64,000 nucleotides of DNA from Hyphomicrobiales bacterium (GCA_016185205.1 JACPOA010000020.1:87923-151922); one strand, 5' to 3'. Counted from the first letter of the stretch, positions 26,860-35,964 are shown. Notes: generated by a model from the letters alone, not told the origin. A program made the numbers and translations.

Positions 26860-27834
26860 ATGCTCTCGGTCTACGTTCATCGCGGCACGACGCTCGAGCG
26901 AATCGTGGTCGACCCCGGCCAGCCTCCGCCGGAGGAGGCGGTGTGGATCGATCTGGTCACGCCGACCGTTCAGGACGACAAACTGGTCGAACAGCTGCTC
27001 GGCATCGCGGTGCCGACGCGCGAGGAGATGCAGGAGATCGAGGTCTCCAGCCGGCTCTATGTCGAGAACGGCGCGCGCTACATGACCGCGACGCTGATGT
27101 GTCAGTCCGACTCAGCGACGCCGAAGACCACGCCGGTCACCTTCATCCTGTCGAACCATCGCTTGGCCACCGTGCGCTATGACGAGCCGCGCCCGTTCGC
27201 CATCGTCGAGCACAAGCTGGCGCGCGCCTGCCCGCCCAAGGTGACGGGCGAGAGCGTGCTCATGGACCTGCTCGACGCGGTGATCGATCGCGCCGCCGAC
27301 ATCCAGGAGCGCATCGGCGCCGAGGTCGACCAGGTTTCGCATTCGATCTTCGAGCCGGCCGACGAGGCCGAGCCGCCGTCCTATAAGGACGTGCTCAAGG
27401 CGCTCGGCCGCAAGGGCGATCTCACCTCCAAGGTGCGCGAGAGCCTGGTCTCGATCGGCCGTCTGCTGCTGTTCCTGGCCAACGAAGCCGACGGCATGAA
27501 ATGGCCGAAGGATACGCGCGCGCAATTGCAATCGATGCAGCGCGACGTGACGTCGCTGTCCGATCACGCCACTTATCTCGCCAACAAGATCACCTTCCTG
27601 CTCGACGCGCTGCTCGGCATCGTCAGCATCCAGCAGAACGACATCATCAAGATTTTTTCGATCGCGGCGGTGGTGTTCATGCCGCCGACGCTGGTGGCCT
27701 CGATCTACGGCATGAACTTCCATAAGGGCATGATCGAGCTCGACTGGACCTATGGCTATCCCTGGGCGCTCATGCTGATCGTGCTGGCGGCGGTGGTGCC
27801 GATCTTGTTCTTCAAGTGGAAGAAGTGGTTGTGA
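26860..27834 (+). CDS. corA: CorA family Mg2+/divalent cation transporter
   Basis: A 324-residue transporter. A long cytoplasmic domain with helical coiled stretches precedes two C-terminal membrane helices joined by the GMN signature (284-286, SIYGMNF), ending in the basic FFKWKKWL. CorA forms homopentamers that import Mg2+ and sometimes Co2+ or Ni2+. The ATG follows CGGAGAAGTC. The gene is followed by a large hairpin repeat at 27845-27892. Confidence 0.92.
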   Translation: MLSVYVHRGTTLERIVVDPGQPPPEEAVWIDLVTPTVQDDKLVEQLLGIAVPTREEMQEIEVSSRLYVENGARYMTATLMCQSDSATPKTTPVTFILSNHRLATVRYDEPRPFAIVEHKLARACPPKVTGESVLMDLLDAVIDRAADIQERIGAEVDQVSHSIFEPADEAEPPSYKDVLKALGRKGDLTSKVRESLVSIGRLLLFLANEADGMKWPKDTRAQLQSMQRDVTSLSDHATYLANKITFLLDALLGIVSIQQNDIIKIFSIAAVVFMPPTLVASIYGMNFHKGMIELDWTYGYPWALMLIVLAAVVPILFFKWKKWL

Positions 27835-27844
27835 GCCATTCGTC

Positions 27845-27892
27845 ATTCCGGGGCGTCCGCCGAAGCATAGCGTAGGCGGACGAACCCGGAAT
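27845..27892. repeat. Long inverted repeat after corA
   Basis: ATTCCGGG and CGTCCGCC pair with GGCGGACG and CCCGGAAT around a 13-base loop, leaving one unpaired G on the left and AA on the right. 'Cgtcattccggggcg' is a familiar opening of dispersed palindromic elements in Bradyrhizobium-like genomes. Ten bases after the corA stop, it could also end that transcript. Confidence 0.65.
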
Positions 27893-27936
27893 CCAGAAGC
27901 GGATTTAGATTTTCGAATTACGAACTGAGAGACGCG

Positions 27937-28104
27937 ATGGACGTGACAAATCCATGGGCAGCGGAAGTCCTCGCCGAAGATGCGCGACGGCTCGAAGAGT
28001 TCGAACGCACGCGCGAATGCGTGCCATGGAACGAAGTGCGGGCCTGGATGCAGTCATGGGGTACAGATCGCGAACTGCCGCCGCCGAAGGTGCGTAAGCT
28101 TTGA
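27937..28104 (+). CDS. Small antitoxin-like protein without visible toxin
   Basis: A 55-residue frame reading WAAEVLAEDARRLEEFERTR, then VPWNEVRAWMQSWGT and a DRELPPPK end. The 'P-x-E-V-x-x-W-x-x-SWGT-x-x-ELPPP' pattern is typical of small alphaproteobacterial antitoxins paired with RelE/ParE toxins. The next codons start like a toxin (LRLVV) but stop after five residues, and no RelE-like frame follows. The toxin therefore seems deleted. There is a weak GAGAGACG ahead of the ATG. Confidence 0.5.
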   Translation: MDVTNPWAAEVLAEDARRLEEFERTRECVPWNEVRAWMQSWGTDRELPPPKVRKL

Positions 28105-28712
28105 GGCTGGTCGTCTAAGCGATCAGAGCTTGGCGTAAGCCTTTTCATCCGCTTCGCCGGACCACAAGGTATGCTGTCCTACAGTTATCCCATCCCATGC
28201 CGAGGGGCGTCTGATCAAGCGTCTCCAGATGCGGGGTGGGGAGCGGTGGCCGGGCGGGGGCGTCGGAGATGCGGCGCCAGTTTCCCCTCCCGGCGGTCCA
28301 AGCCGCTTCGTCCTGGCGCACCAGCCGTGCGCCACTGGGCCCCATTTGACGGCGGAGCCAAGCGACTGGCCAAAGGTTAGCCGCTCCGTCCGGGCCCGCA
28401 GCGGTGGATAGGCGCTTTAGCTCAAGAGAGCGCCTGAAAGGTCAGTCCACCGGGGGCGGAGCGGAGCAAGCCTCAAACACCGCGCGCGGGACGCCTTGGG
28501 TGTTGGCGGACTTGCGGCTTGCCGCGCCGAAGCTCGCAAGAGCGAAGGCGGGCAATTCGGATTTCGACAAGCCTCGATGTCGCGAGGCGTCGAGGTCCGT
28601 GGGTCCTCCGGGACCCTGGCGTCCCGCGCGCCCTCGGTACTTTCGGGGTGCGACGGATGGAATTCAGACGACGGCTTGCCCGGGGCCGAAGAAAACTGGG
28701 CGGCGGAGCGTT

Positions 28713-28764
28713 GGCTTTTTCTTATCCCTTCCCTGCCCGCAAGCGGGGGAGGGATAAGAAAGCC
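28713..28764. repeat. Long hairpin downstream of the SDR gene
   Basis: GGCTTT-TT-CTTATCCC pairs with GGGATAAGAAAGCC, enclosing an inner CCCGC-AA-GCGGG hairpin. It starts directly after the stop of the minus-strand SDR gene. Neither strand has a T-run after the stem, so it is better called a palindromic repeat than a classical terminator. Confidence 0.6.
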
Positions 28765-28765
28765 C

Positions 28766-29518
28766 TCACACATGCTGCCCGCCATTGATGTGAATCTCGG
28801 CGCCGTTAACATACGAGCTCGTCTCCGTGCACAGCACGTAGATGATCTTGGCCACTTCGTCGGGCGTGCCGAGCCGCTGCAGCGGGATCTGCTCGACGAT
28901 CTTGTCGGTGCCGGGCGAAAGAATTGGCGTGTCGATCTCGCCGGGCGCGATGGCGTTGACGCGGATGCCGAGCCGGCCGAAGTCGCTCGCCATCTCGCGC
29001 GTGAGCGAAGCCAGCGCCGCCTTCGACGTTGCATAAGCCGCGCCGGCGAACGGATGCACGCGCGAGCCGGCGATCGAGGTGACGTTCACCACCGAGCCCT
29101 TCACCGCTTTGAGTTCATCGACCAGTCCGCGCGCCAGCATGATCGGCGCGAAGAAATTCACCTGGAACACATGGTGCCAGACGTCGATGACCGTATCGAG
29201 CGAACCGAGCCGCGCGCCGGCCTCGGCCTTGGGCGAAATCGCGGCATTGTTGACCAGCGCATGCAACTCGTGGGTGTCGAGGCGGCGCCTGATCTCCTCG
29301 ATCGCGGAGAGCGTGTTGGCTTCGTCGGCGAGGTCGACCTGGATGTGATCTTCCGGGCCGGCGTCCCACGGGCAGTTCTCGGGAAAGCCGTGGCGCGAAC
29401 AGGTGATCACGCGCCAGCCGGCGGCCGAGAAGCGCTTGACGGTGGCGTGCCCGATGCCGCGGCTCGCCCCGGTCAGGAGCAGCGTACGGCGCGGCTGGTT
29501 CGATGAAGAAGTCGGCAT
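28766..29518 (-). CDS. SDR family oxidoreductase
   Basis: A 250-residue short-chain dehydrogenase. TGASRGIG near the N-terminus binds the dinucleotide, NNAAIS is the structural motif, and Ser (VTSIAG) with YATSK forms the catalytic set. GEIDTPIL and the C-terminal NGAEIHINGGQ match the classical SDR length and end. The substrate is unknown. It lies 14 bases downstream of pdxH on the same strand and is probably co-transcribed with it. Confidence 0.9.
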   Translation of the reverse strand: MPTSSSNQPRRTLLLTGASRGIGHATVKRFSAAGWRVITCSRHGFPENCPWDAGPEDHIQVDLADEANTLSAIEEIRRRLDTHELHALVNNAAISPKAEAGARLGSLDTVIDVWHHVFQVNFFAPIMLARGLVDELKAVKGSVVNVTSIAGSRVHPFAGAAYATSKAALASLTREMASDFGRLGIRVNAIAPGEIDTPILSPGTDKIVEQIPLQRLGTPDEVAKIIYVLCTETSSYVNGAEIHINGGQHV

Positions 29519-29532
29519 TTGATCTTTCTAGC

Positions 29533-30174
29533 TTATGGATAGAGCCGCGTCTTGCTCCAGGGCGCGCCCAGGCGCTGGCGGCGGAATTCGATGCGGTCGT
29601 GCAGGCGGAACGGCCGGTCCTGCCAGAATTCCATGCGCAGCGACACGATCCGGTAGCCCGACCAGTTGGGTGGCCGCGGCACCGTGCCGATGGCGTATTT
29701 GGCGGCATAGAGCGCCACCGCCTTCTCGAAGGCGAGCCGGCTTTCCAGCGGCGACGACTGCTTGCTGGCCCAGGCGCCGATCTGCGCCTGTTTCGCCCGG
29801 CTGGCGAAATAGGCGTCGGCCTCGGCGGTACTGACGCGCTCGACCGGCCCACGCACGCGCACCTGCCGGTTCAGCGACTTCCAGTGGAACACCAGCGCGG
29901 CCAGCGGCCGGGCGTCCAATTCTCGCCCTTTTGGGCTGTCCATATTGGTATAGAAAACGAATCCGCGTTCATCCACGCCCTTGAGCAGCACCATGCGGGC
30001 ATTGGGGGCGCCGTCGGCATCGACGGTGGCCAGCGTCATGGCGGTGGGATCGCGCGGTTCGGCGGCGCTGGCATCCTTCAGCCAGGCGGTAAACAGCGCC
30101 AAAGGCTCGTCGGCGGCGGTGAAATCACCACTCGTTAACCAGCTTGGGTGTTCAATCGGAGTCGTATTGGACAT
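29533..30174 (-). CDS. pdxH: Pyridoxamine 5'-phosphate oxidase
   Basis: A 213-residue FMN enzyme that oxidises pyridoxine/pyridoxamine 5'-phosphate to pyridoxal phosphate. [29 protein letters not shown] and [14 protein letters not shown] form the FMN site, and the C-terminal [10 protein letters not shown] and W-K-TRLYP end are diagnostic. Start choice is uncertain: ATG at 30174 gives the usual family length, while ATG at 30213 adds 13 residues. The 30174 start is back-to-back with the start of the plus-strand lipoprotein (CATATG), so the promoters must lie in each other's coding region. Confidence 0.92.
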   Translation of the reverse strand: MSNTTPIEHPSWLTSGDFTAADEPLALFTAWLKDASAAEPRDPTAMTLATVDADGAPNARMVLLKGVDERGFVFYTNMDSPKGRELDARPLAALVFHWKSLNRQVRVRGPVERVSTAEADAYFASRAKQAQIGAWASKQSSPLESRLAFEKAVALYAAKYAIGTVPRPPNWSGYRIVSLRMEFWQDRPFRLHDRIEFRRQRLGAPWSKTRLYP

Positions 30175-30690
30175 ATGCGGAGCGCTTGCGTGGTCGGTCT
30201 TGTGACCCGTCATTACCAGTGGCGTCTATATAGTGGAACTGGCCGCTCGCGCCTATGGCGTGGGCTGGCGGCGTCCGCCGCTCTGGCGCTGGCCTTGGCC
30301 GTCGGCGGCTGCAGCCTGTCCGGCCAGCTCGATTCGGTGTTCGGCGGCAGCGACAAGTCGGACAGCACCGGCTCGATCACGCCGCCGCCCGGCACCAAGG
30401 CTGGCGAACTGCCGCCCGACGCCGATCTCGCCTTTGCGCGCATCGCCGTCAGCGAAGTGCTCAATCGCGGCGGCAAGGACGCCAGCCAGCCCTGGGAAAA
30501 TCCGCGCTCGGGCGCGCGCGGCACCGTCACCCCGATCGCCGCGGCCTACACCCAGGACGGCCACACCTGCCGCGATTTCCTGGCGAGCTATGTGAGCGGC
30601 AGTTCGCAGTCTTGGCTGCAGGGCGAAGCCTGCAAGCAAGCCAAGGGCGCCTGGGAAGTGCGCACGCTCAAGCCCTGGAAGCGGTCGTAA
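30175..30690 (+). CDS. RT0821/Lpp0805-like surface lipoprotein
   Basis: A protein of about 171 residues with a long basic N-terminus, a hydrophobic signal ([16 protein letters not shown]) with a lipobox, then a low-complexity linker ([16 protein letters not shown]). The final domain shows [28 protein letters not shown] and [17 protein letters not shown], which recalls the RT0821/Lpp0805 surface protein family. The true start is unclear; GTG at 30202 is an alternative. It ends 137 bases before the J-protein gene, with a terminator-like hairpin between. Confidence 0.75.
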   Translation: MRSACVVGLVTRHYQWRLYSGTGRSRLWRGLAASAALALALAVGGCSLSGQLDSVFGGSDKSDSTGSITPPPGTKAGELPPDADLAFARIAVSEVLNRGGKDASQPWENPRSGARGTVTPIAAAYTQDGHTCRDFLASYVSGSSQSWLQGEACKQAKGAWEVRTLKPWKRS

Positions 30691-30752
30691 GCGGCTAACG
30701 CTCGCGCACCGAAGCCCGCAAGGGCGTAGGTGCGTTGCATCCGGGCGATTGG

Positions 30753-30808
30753 AACCCCACATTGATGTCAGCGAGTCGCCGGTGTTGCGCCGGCGACGTG
30801 GGGGTTTT
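30753..30808 (+). terminator. Terminator-like hairpin before the J-protein gene
   Basis: An inner perfect stem GTCGCCGG / CCGGCGAC (30775-30797) is extended by an outer pair AACCCCAC / GTGGGGGTT ending in TTTT. It would end the lipoprotein transcript or control readthrough into the J-protein gene 19 bases on. Confidence 0.55.
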
Positions 30809-30826
30809 CACGGGAGTTTGGACGCG

Positions 30827-31816
30827 ATGCGCGACCCCTACACCATTCTGGGGGTTTCCAAGGGTGCGAGCGAGGCCGAGATCAAGAGCGCCTACCGGCG
30901 CCTGGCCAAGAAGCTGCATCCCGACGCCAACAAGCACGATCCGAAGGCGGCCTCGCGCTTCGCCGAGCTCAATGCCGCCTATGAAATTGCCGGCGACGAC
31001 GACAAGCGCAAGGCCTTCGATCGCGGCGAGATCGACGCCGAGGGCAAGCCGCGCTTCCAGGGGTTTGCCGGCGCGCAGCCGGGCGGCGGCGGTTTCGGGC
31101 AGGGCGGAAGTCAGTTTGAGAGTTTCAGCTACGGCCCCGACGGCTTCCAACGGCGGGGAGCCGGCGGCGGCGGATTTCAAGGCGGCGGTTTCGAGGACCT
31201 GCTGCGCGGCATGTTCGGCAATGCGGGGCGCGGCGGCGCCCGCACGTCGTTCGAGCCGGAGGATTTCGGCGCGGCTACGACCGGGCAGGACCTGCTCGCC
31301 AGCCTCACCATTTCGCTCGCCGACGCCGCCAAGGGCACCAAGACCCGCGTGCACCTGCCGACCGGCAAGGACGTCGAGGTCAAGATCCCGGCCGGCCTTG
31401 CCGGCGGCCAGCAGATCAGGCTCAAGGGCCAGGGCTGGCCGAGCGCGTCCGGCAGGGCCGGCGATGCGCTGATCACGGTCAACGTCGCGCCGCATCCGGT
31501 GTTCACGCCGGATGGCGCCGATCTGCGGCTCGATCTGCCGATCACGCTCTACGAAGCGGTGCTCGGCGGCAAGGTGCGCGTGCCCACGCTCGATGGCGCG
31601 GTCGAATTGGCGATTCCACCGGGCACCGATTCCGGCCGCACCTTCCGGCTCAAGGGCAAGGGCCTCAAGGCCAAGATTGACAACGAGGCCGGCGCCGGCG
31701 ATCTGCTCGCCACCGTGCGCATCGCGCTGCCCGAGCACGCCAGCGATGAGCTCAAGGAGCTGATGCGCAAGCTGCGCGACAAGACGCCGTACGATCCGCG
31801 CAGCGATCTGGAGTGA
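30827..31816 (+). CDS. J-domain co-chaperone (DnaJ class II / CbpA-like)
   Basis: A 329-residue DnaJ homologue. The J domain (1-65) has HPD at 31-33, then comes a Gly/Phe-rich region (about 85-145) and two C-terminal peptide-binding domains (VEVKIPAGLAGGQQIRLKGQG, VELAIPPGTDSGRTFRLKGKG). The cysteine zinc-finger of classical DnaJ is absent, which makes it CbpA-like. The ATG at 30827 is preceded by GGGAG and begins the J domain exactly; upstream readings are arginine-rich and unlikely. It stimulates DnaK ATPase in protein folding. Confidence 0.92.
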   Translation: MRDPYTILGVSKGASEAEIKSAYRRLAKKLHPDANKHDPKAASRFAELNAAYEIAGDDDKRKAFDRGEIDAEGKPRFQGFAGAQPGGGGFGQGGSQFESFSYGPDGFQRRGAGGGGFQGGGFEDLLRGMFGNAGRGGARTSFEPEDFGAATTGQDLLASLTISLADAAKGTKTRVHLPTGKDVEVKIPAGLAGGQQIRLKGQGWPSASGRAGDALITVNVAPHPVFTPDGADLRLDLPITLYEAVLGGKVRVPTLDGAVELAIPPGTDSGRTFRLKGKGLKAKIDNEAGAGDLLATVRIALPEHASDELKELMRKLRDKTPYDPRSDLE

Positions 31817-31819
31817 GCG

Positions 31820-32614
31820 CTAGGACTTCTTGGCGCCGCTCTTGTCGACCTGCTCGTAGACCGTCTTGGTGACCGTCTCCAGCCGCTCGCGGTCGGCCGG
31901 GCCGCTCACCACATAGGCGACCTTGTCGTCCACCCAATAGAACGCGGCGAAGCGATCGATGCTCTTGAAGCGCAGCGCGGTCTGCGTCGTGGTGGTGTTG
32001 GCGCAGTAGATGGTGAAACGCTCGCCTGAGGGGCCCTCATACATGTAGAAGGCGGCCGCACCGGTCGGGCCGGGCAGCAGCCGGCCGCCGACCAGCTTCA
32101 AGCCGATCGATTGCAAGTCGGGAATGCGCAGTTCGGAGCCGAGCCGCTTCGATAGCCATTGCGTCAAATGCGGCCGCTCGCTGCCGGGCACCTCGACCGG
32201 ATGACGCACCTCGACCACGTAGAGCTTGTAAGCGTCGAGCGCCTCGGCGGTGAAGGTGTCGAAGCCGGTCGGCGCCGCGGCCGACGCACCATGCGCGAAC
32301 CAGCCGACCGCGCCGCCAAACACAAAGGCAATGAGCGCGGCGGCCGTGGCCATCGCCGCCAAATGACGGCCGCTGGCGCGGTCGCGCCGCAGCACCTGGT
32401 CGAGCTTGATGCGGTCCGGCACCGGCTCGTGGGCGACGGCGCCGTAGCGCGCGCGGATACTGTCCGCCTGCGTGCGCCAGGCGCCGACCTGCGCGGCAGC
32501 GTCGGCATGCGTGGCAAGCCAGGCGGTGACGGCCTCCTGGCGGTCGGCCGGCAATTCGCCGTCGACGAAGGCGTGCAGTTCTTCCTCGGTCACGGATGAA
32601 TCGCGATCGATCAT
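31820..32614 (-). CDS. Anti-sigma factor, single transmembrane helix
   Basis: A 264-residue protein: a cytoplasmic N-terminal helical domain (EEELHAFVDGELPADRQ), one membrane helix at about 84-108, and a periplasmic C-terminal domain. The N-terminal domain has the fold-typical pattern of zinc-finger-type anti-sigma factors but lacks the His-Cys-Cys zinc ligands. It lies 16 bases downstream of the ECF sigma gene and should hold that sigma at the membrane. What it senses is unknown. Confidence 0.85.
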   Translation of the reverse strand: MIDRDSSVTEEELHAFVDGELPADRQEAVTAWLATHADAAAQVGAWRTQADSIRARYGAVAHEPVPDRIKLDQVLRRDRASGRHLAAMATAAALIAFVFGGAVGWFAHGASAAAPTGFDTFTAEALDAYKLYVVEVRHPVEVPGSERPHLTQWLSKRLGSELRIPDLQSIGLKLVGGRLLPGPTGAAAFYMYEGPSGERFTIYCANTTTTQTALRFKSIDRFAAFYWVDDKVAYVVSGPADRERLETVTKTVYEQVDKSGAKKS

Positions 32615-32630
32615 GGCTTCACCCTTTTTC

Positions 32631-33173
32631 TCATTTCACACGACGGAGCGCCGGGCGCCCGTTGTCGAGATAGTTTTTGATCTGTACGCGCGCACGCGCC
32701 AGGCGGGACATCACGGTACCGATCGGCACGCCTTGCACGTCCGCCACTTCGCGGTAGCTGAGGCCCTCCAGCACCACCAGCAGCAAGGCATTGCGCTGGT
32801 CCTCCACCAGCGCGGCGAGCGCGCGTTCGATATCGCGCCCGCCCGCTTCCGGACCTGCCAAGTCCGGTGCGTCGTTATCTTCGAGTGGCGACAGCGGCGG
32901 CCGCCGCGACAGCGAGCGCAGCCGGTTGCGGTTGAGATTGGTCAGGATCGTGTACAGCCAGCTGCGCACCTCGTCGCCATGGAACAGGTGCTCGGAACGC
33001 AGCGCCCGCACCAGCGTGTCCTGCACCAGGTCGTCGGCGATGTCGGAATCCCGCGTCAGGGCGCGCGCATAGCGCCGCAACGCCGGAATGGTCGCCTCGA
33101 CATTCTGCCGGAACGTGGCCAAGCCTTCCCCCTTTGAATTCCGCAAACCGGATCGGTCCCGAATGATGGGCAT
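32631..33173 (-). CDS. ECF RNA polymerase sigma factor
   Basis: A 180-residue extracytoplasmic-function sigma factor. Region 2 contains RYARALTRDSDIADDLVQDTL and RSWLYTILTNLNRNRLR. Region 4 is the helix-turn-helix GLSYREVADVQGVPIGTVMSRLARAR. It is paired with the downstream anti-sigma gene. The ATG at 33173 gives a slightly long N-terminus; a TTG at 33122 with AAGGGGGAAGG in front is a real alternative. Such sigma factors usually autoregulate, but no GGAAC-type promoter upstream could be assigned with confidence. Confidence 0.92.
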   Translation of the reverse strand: MPIIRDRSGLRNSKGEGLATFRQNVEATIPALRRYARALTRDSDIADDLVQDTLVRALRSEHLFHGDEVRSWLYTILTNLNRNRLRSLSRRPPLSPLEDNDAPDLAGPEAGGRDIERALAALVEDQRNALLLVVLEGLSYREVADVQGVPIGTVMSRLARARVQIKNYLDNGRPALRRVK

Positions 33174-33344
33174 CCGACCGTCGTGTCGTCACTGCCAGGA
33201 AAACCCCTCAATCCCTATCATATTCCAGGCAACGAATTGAATTAACGAAGATAGCCGGTCGCGGCGGCCGCTTTGCTTGATGGTCCCATGACCCTATGCC
33301 ATACGAAAGCGGCCGGCGTTCACCGGCCAAGAACGGGGCAGGGA

Positions 33345-34157
33345 ATGGCGGAAACCTCGGGGCTGATGCGCGGCAAGCGCGGGCTGATCATGGGCGTGGC
33401 CAACAACCGCTCGATCGCCTGGGGTATCGCGCGCGCCTGCCGCGATCATGGCGCCGACCTCGCCTTCACCTACCAGGGCGAGGCGCTGAAAAAGCGCGTG
33501 GAGCCGCTGGCCGAGGAGGTTGACGGGCTGGTGGTCGGCCATTGCGACGTCACCGATCCGGCGAGCTTGGACGCGGTGTTCGCCGCCGTGAAGTCGGCCT
33601 GGGGCTCGCTCGATTTCGTGCTGCACGCCATCGCCTTTTCCGACAAGGATCAGCTCGACGGCCGCTACGTCGACCTCACCGAGGACAATTTCATCAAGAC
33701 CATGGTGGTGAGCTGCTACTCGTTCACGGCCATCGCCCAGCGCGCCGAGAAGCTGATGACCAATGGCGGCTCACTGCTCACGCTGACTTATTACGGCGCC
33801 GAGAAATGGATGCCGCATTACAACGTGATGGGGCTGGCCAAGGCCGCGCTCGAATCCTCGGTGCGCTATCTCGCCGCCGATCTTGGCGCCAAGAACATCC
33901 GGGTCAACGCCATCTCGTCCGGCCCGATCAAGACGTTGGCCGCCTCCGGCATCGGCGATTTCCGCTACATCCTGAAGTGGAACGAATACAACACCCCGAT
34001 GCGGCGCAATGTAACGCTGGAGGATGTCGGCAAGGCCGGCGTTTATTTCCTCTCCGACATGGCGAGCGGAGTGACCGGCGAAGTGCATCACGTCGACGCC
34101 GGCTACCACATCGTCGGCATCAAGCATCCCGACGCGCCGGATTTCACGGTTAAATAG
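33345..34157 (+). CDS. fabI: Enoyl-[acyl-carrier-protein] reductase (NADH)
   Basis: A 270-residue FabI that reduces trans-2-enoyl-ACP in the last step of each fatty-acid elongation cycle. GLIMGVANNRSIAWGIA binds the cofactor. The catalytic Tyr159 and Lys166 (HYNVMGLAK) keep the Tyr-x6-Lys spacing of E. coli FabI Tyr156/Lys163. The ATG at 33345 follows GGGGCAGGG. It is the first gene of a tight run with a histidine phosphatase, aroC and ribB, four bases from the next gene. Confidence 0.96.
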   Translation: MAETSGLMRGKRGLIMGVANNRSIAWGIARACRDHGADLAFTYQGEALKKRVEPLAEEVDGLVVGHCDVTDPASLDAVFAAVKSAWGSLDFVLHAIAFSDKDQLDGRYVDLTEDNFIKTMVVSCYSFTAIAQRAEKLMTNGGSLLTLTYYGAEKWMPHYNVMGLAKAALESSVRYLAADLGAKNIRVNAISSGPIKTLAASGIGDFRYILKWNEYNTPMRRNVTLEDVGKAGVYFLSDMASGVTGEVHHVDAGYHIVGIKHPDAPDFTVK

Positions 34158-34160
34158 CGC

Positions 34161-34772
34161 ATGATCCCGGCGCGGTCGCAGCCGACCGTCTATTACATCC
34201 GCCACGGCGAAACCGACTGGAACGTCGCCGGCCGCCTGCAAGGCCGCCGCGACGTGCCGCTCAATGCGCGCGGCCGCGCGCAAGGCACGCAGTGTGGCGA
34301 AATCCTACGCGACCTGCTGGCGCGTGACGGCCGCGATGCCGCCGCTCTCGATTACGTATCGAGCCCGCTTCAGCGCGCCTGTGCAACCATGGAACTGGTG
34401 CGCCCGGCGCTCGCTCTGCCGGCTAGCGGCTACCGGATCGAGCCGCGACTCATCGAAATCGCCTTCGGCGACTGGGAAGGCTTCACCATCGCGCAATTGC
34501 ACAACCGCGACCCGCAGCGCATCGCGCAGCGCGAGCACGACAAGTGGCACTTCCTGCCGCCGGGCGGGGAGAGCTACGAGATGGTCTCAGCTCGCATGCG
34601 TGACTGGTACGAAAGCCTTGACCGAGACACGGTGGCGACCGCCCATGGCGGCACCGCGCGCGGGCTGATGGCGGTCCTCGGCATCGCCAAGCCGGCGGCG
34701 GCCCCCTTGGTCGATATCGTGCAGGGCGAGGTCTACGTATTCGCGGGCGGCAAGTTGAGCCGATACGCCTGA
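34161..34772 (+). CDS. Histidine phosphatase family protein
   Basis: A 203-residue member of the phosphoglycerate-mutase/phosphatase superfamily. RHGETDWN (catalytic His15), SSPLQRACATM and the second histidine in TAHGGTARG are intact, and ELIEIAFGDWEG-type residues around 95-103 mark the acid/base loop. It sits between fabI and aroC, an arrangement seen in related bacteria. The physiological substrate is unknown. Confidence 0.9.
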   Translation: MIPARSQPTVYYIRHGETDWNVAGRLQGRRDVPLNARGRAQGTQCGEILRDLLARDGRDAAALDYVSSPLQRACATMELVRPALALPASGYRIEPRLIEIAFGDWEGFTIAQLHNRDPQRIAQREHDKWHFLPPGGESYEMVSARMRDWYESLDRDTVATAHGGTARGLMAVLGIAKPAAAPLVDIVQGEVYVFAGGKLSRYA

Positions 34773-34820
34773 TACGGCAGCCTATTTGACCGCCGCGGCG
34801 GCGCGCGGTACGGAACTGCC

Positions 34821-35942
34821 ATGTCGTTCAATACCTTCGGCCATCTGTTCCGGTTCACCAGCTTCGGCGAAAGCCACGGGGCGGCGATCGGCTGCGTGGT
34901 CGACGGCTGCCCGCCGCGCATTCCGCTGCAGGCCGCCGATATCCAGAAGTATCTCGACAAGCGGCGGCCGGGGCAGTCGCGCTTCACCACCCAGCGGCAG
35001 GAGCCGGACACGGTGAAAATCCTGTCCGGCGTGTTTTCCGACGAGCGCAGCGGCGGTCAGCTGACCACCGGCACCCCGATCATGCTGCTGATCGAGAACG
35101 TCGACCAGCGTTCGAAGGATTATTCCGAGATCAAGGACAAGTACCGCCCCGGCCACGCCGGCTACACCTACGACGTCAAATACGGGTTGCACGATTATCG
35201 CGGCGGCGGGCGCGCCTCGGCGCGCGAGACCGCGGCGCGCGTCGCGGCCGGCAGCATCGCGCGCAAGATCGTGCCGGGCCTCTCCGTGCGCGGCGCGCTG
35301 GTGCAGATGGGCCCGCACAAGATCGATCGCGCGCGCTGGGACTGGAACGAGGTCGACAACAACCCGTTCTTCTGCCCAGACCCCGTGCAGGCGAAGTTCT
35401 TCGAGGACTATCTCGACGGCGTGCGCAAGGCCGGCTCATCCTGCGGCGCGGTGATCGAGGTCGTGGCGGAAGGCGTGCCGGCTGGCCTGGGCGCGCCGGT
35501 CTATGCCAAGCTCGATGGCGATCTGGCCTCCGCGCTCATGGGCATCAATGCGGTCAAGGGTGTGGAGATTGGCGACGGCTTCGGCGTTGCCGCGCTCAGC
35601 GGCGAGGACAATGCCGACGAGATGCGCATGGGGAATGAAAACAAGCCGGTGTTCCTGTCCAACCACGCCGGCGGCATTCTCGGCGGCATTTCGAGCGGCC
35701 AGCCGATCGTCGTGCGCATGGCGGTCAAGCCGACCTCGTCGATCCTGACGCCGCGCAAGACCGTCGACCGCCACGGCCGCGATACCGATATCGTCACCAA
35801 AGGCCGCCACGATCCTTGCGTCGGCATCCGCGCGGTGCCGATTGGCGAGGCGATGATGGCATGCGTGCTGGCCGACCACTATCTGATGCATCGCGGTCAG
35901 GTCGGCGAGGGAACGGCGTGGCCGTTCAAGCCCGGTACTTGA
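34821..35942 (+). CDS. aroC: Chorismate synthase
   Basis: A 373-residue enzyme for the last step of the shikimate pathway (EPSP to chorismate, needing reduced FMN). The three family signatures are visible: [17 protein letters not shown] near the N-terminus, [15 protein letters not shown] in the middle and [17 protein letters not shown] near the end. Length and start agree with the family. It is 22 bases upstream of ribB. Confidence 0.97.
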   Translation: MSFNTFGHLFRFTSFGESHGAAIGCVVDGCPPRIPLQAADIQKYLDKRRPGQSRFTTQRQEPDTVKILSGVFSDERSGGQLTTGTPIMLLIENVDQRSKDYSEIKDKYRPGHAGYTYDVKYGLHDYRGGGRASARETAARVAAGSIARKIVPGLSVRGALVQMGPHKIDRARWDWNEVDNNPFFCPDPVQAKFFEDYLDGVRKAGSSCGAVIEVVAEGVPAGLGAPVYAKLDGDLASALMGINAVKGVEIGDGFGVAALSGEDNADEMRMGNENKPVFLSNHAGGILGGISSGQPIVVRMAVKPTSSILTPRKTVDRHGRDTDIVTKGRHDPCVGIRAVPIGEAMMACVLADHYLMHRGQVGEGTAWPFKPGT

Positions 35943-35964
35943 CGCCCCGTTCGAGGTAAAATCA

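Larger units (their letters stand above)
27835..28765. other. Repeat-rich intergenic stretch between corA and an SDR gene
   Basis: About 930 bases with only one small plausible gene (27937-28104). It contains two long inverted repeats (27845-27892 and 28713-28764), a short hairpin (28411-28434) and a GC-rich central part (28440-28710) with many local stems. The open frames across the latter are arginine/proline-rich on every strand and look non-coding. It may be remnants of repeated elements or a structured RNA. Confidence 0.5.

Noticed and set aside
28411..28445. A tRNA-like 'TAGCTCAAGAGAGCGCC' segment
   Set aside because: It recalls a D arm, but no acceptor stem, anticodon arm or T arm can be paired around it.
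28404..28757. Open frames on both strands across the corA-SDR interval
   Set aside because: All strands are open to similar extents with low-complexity residues; no ribosome site or motif.
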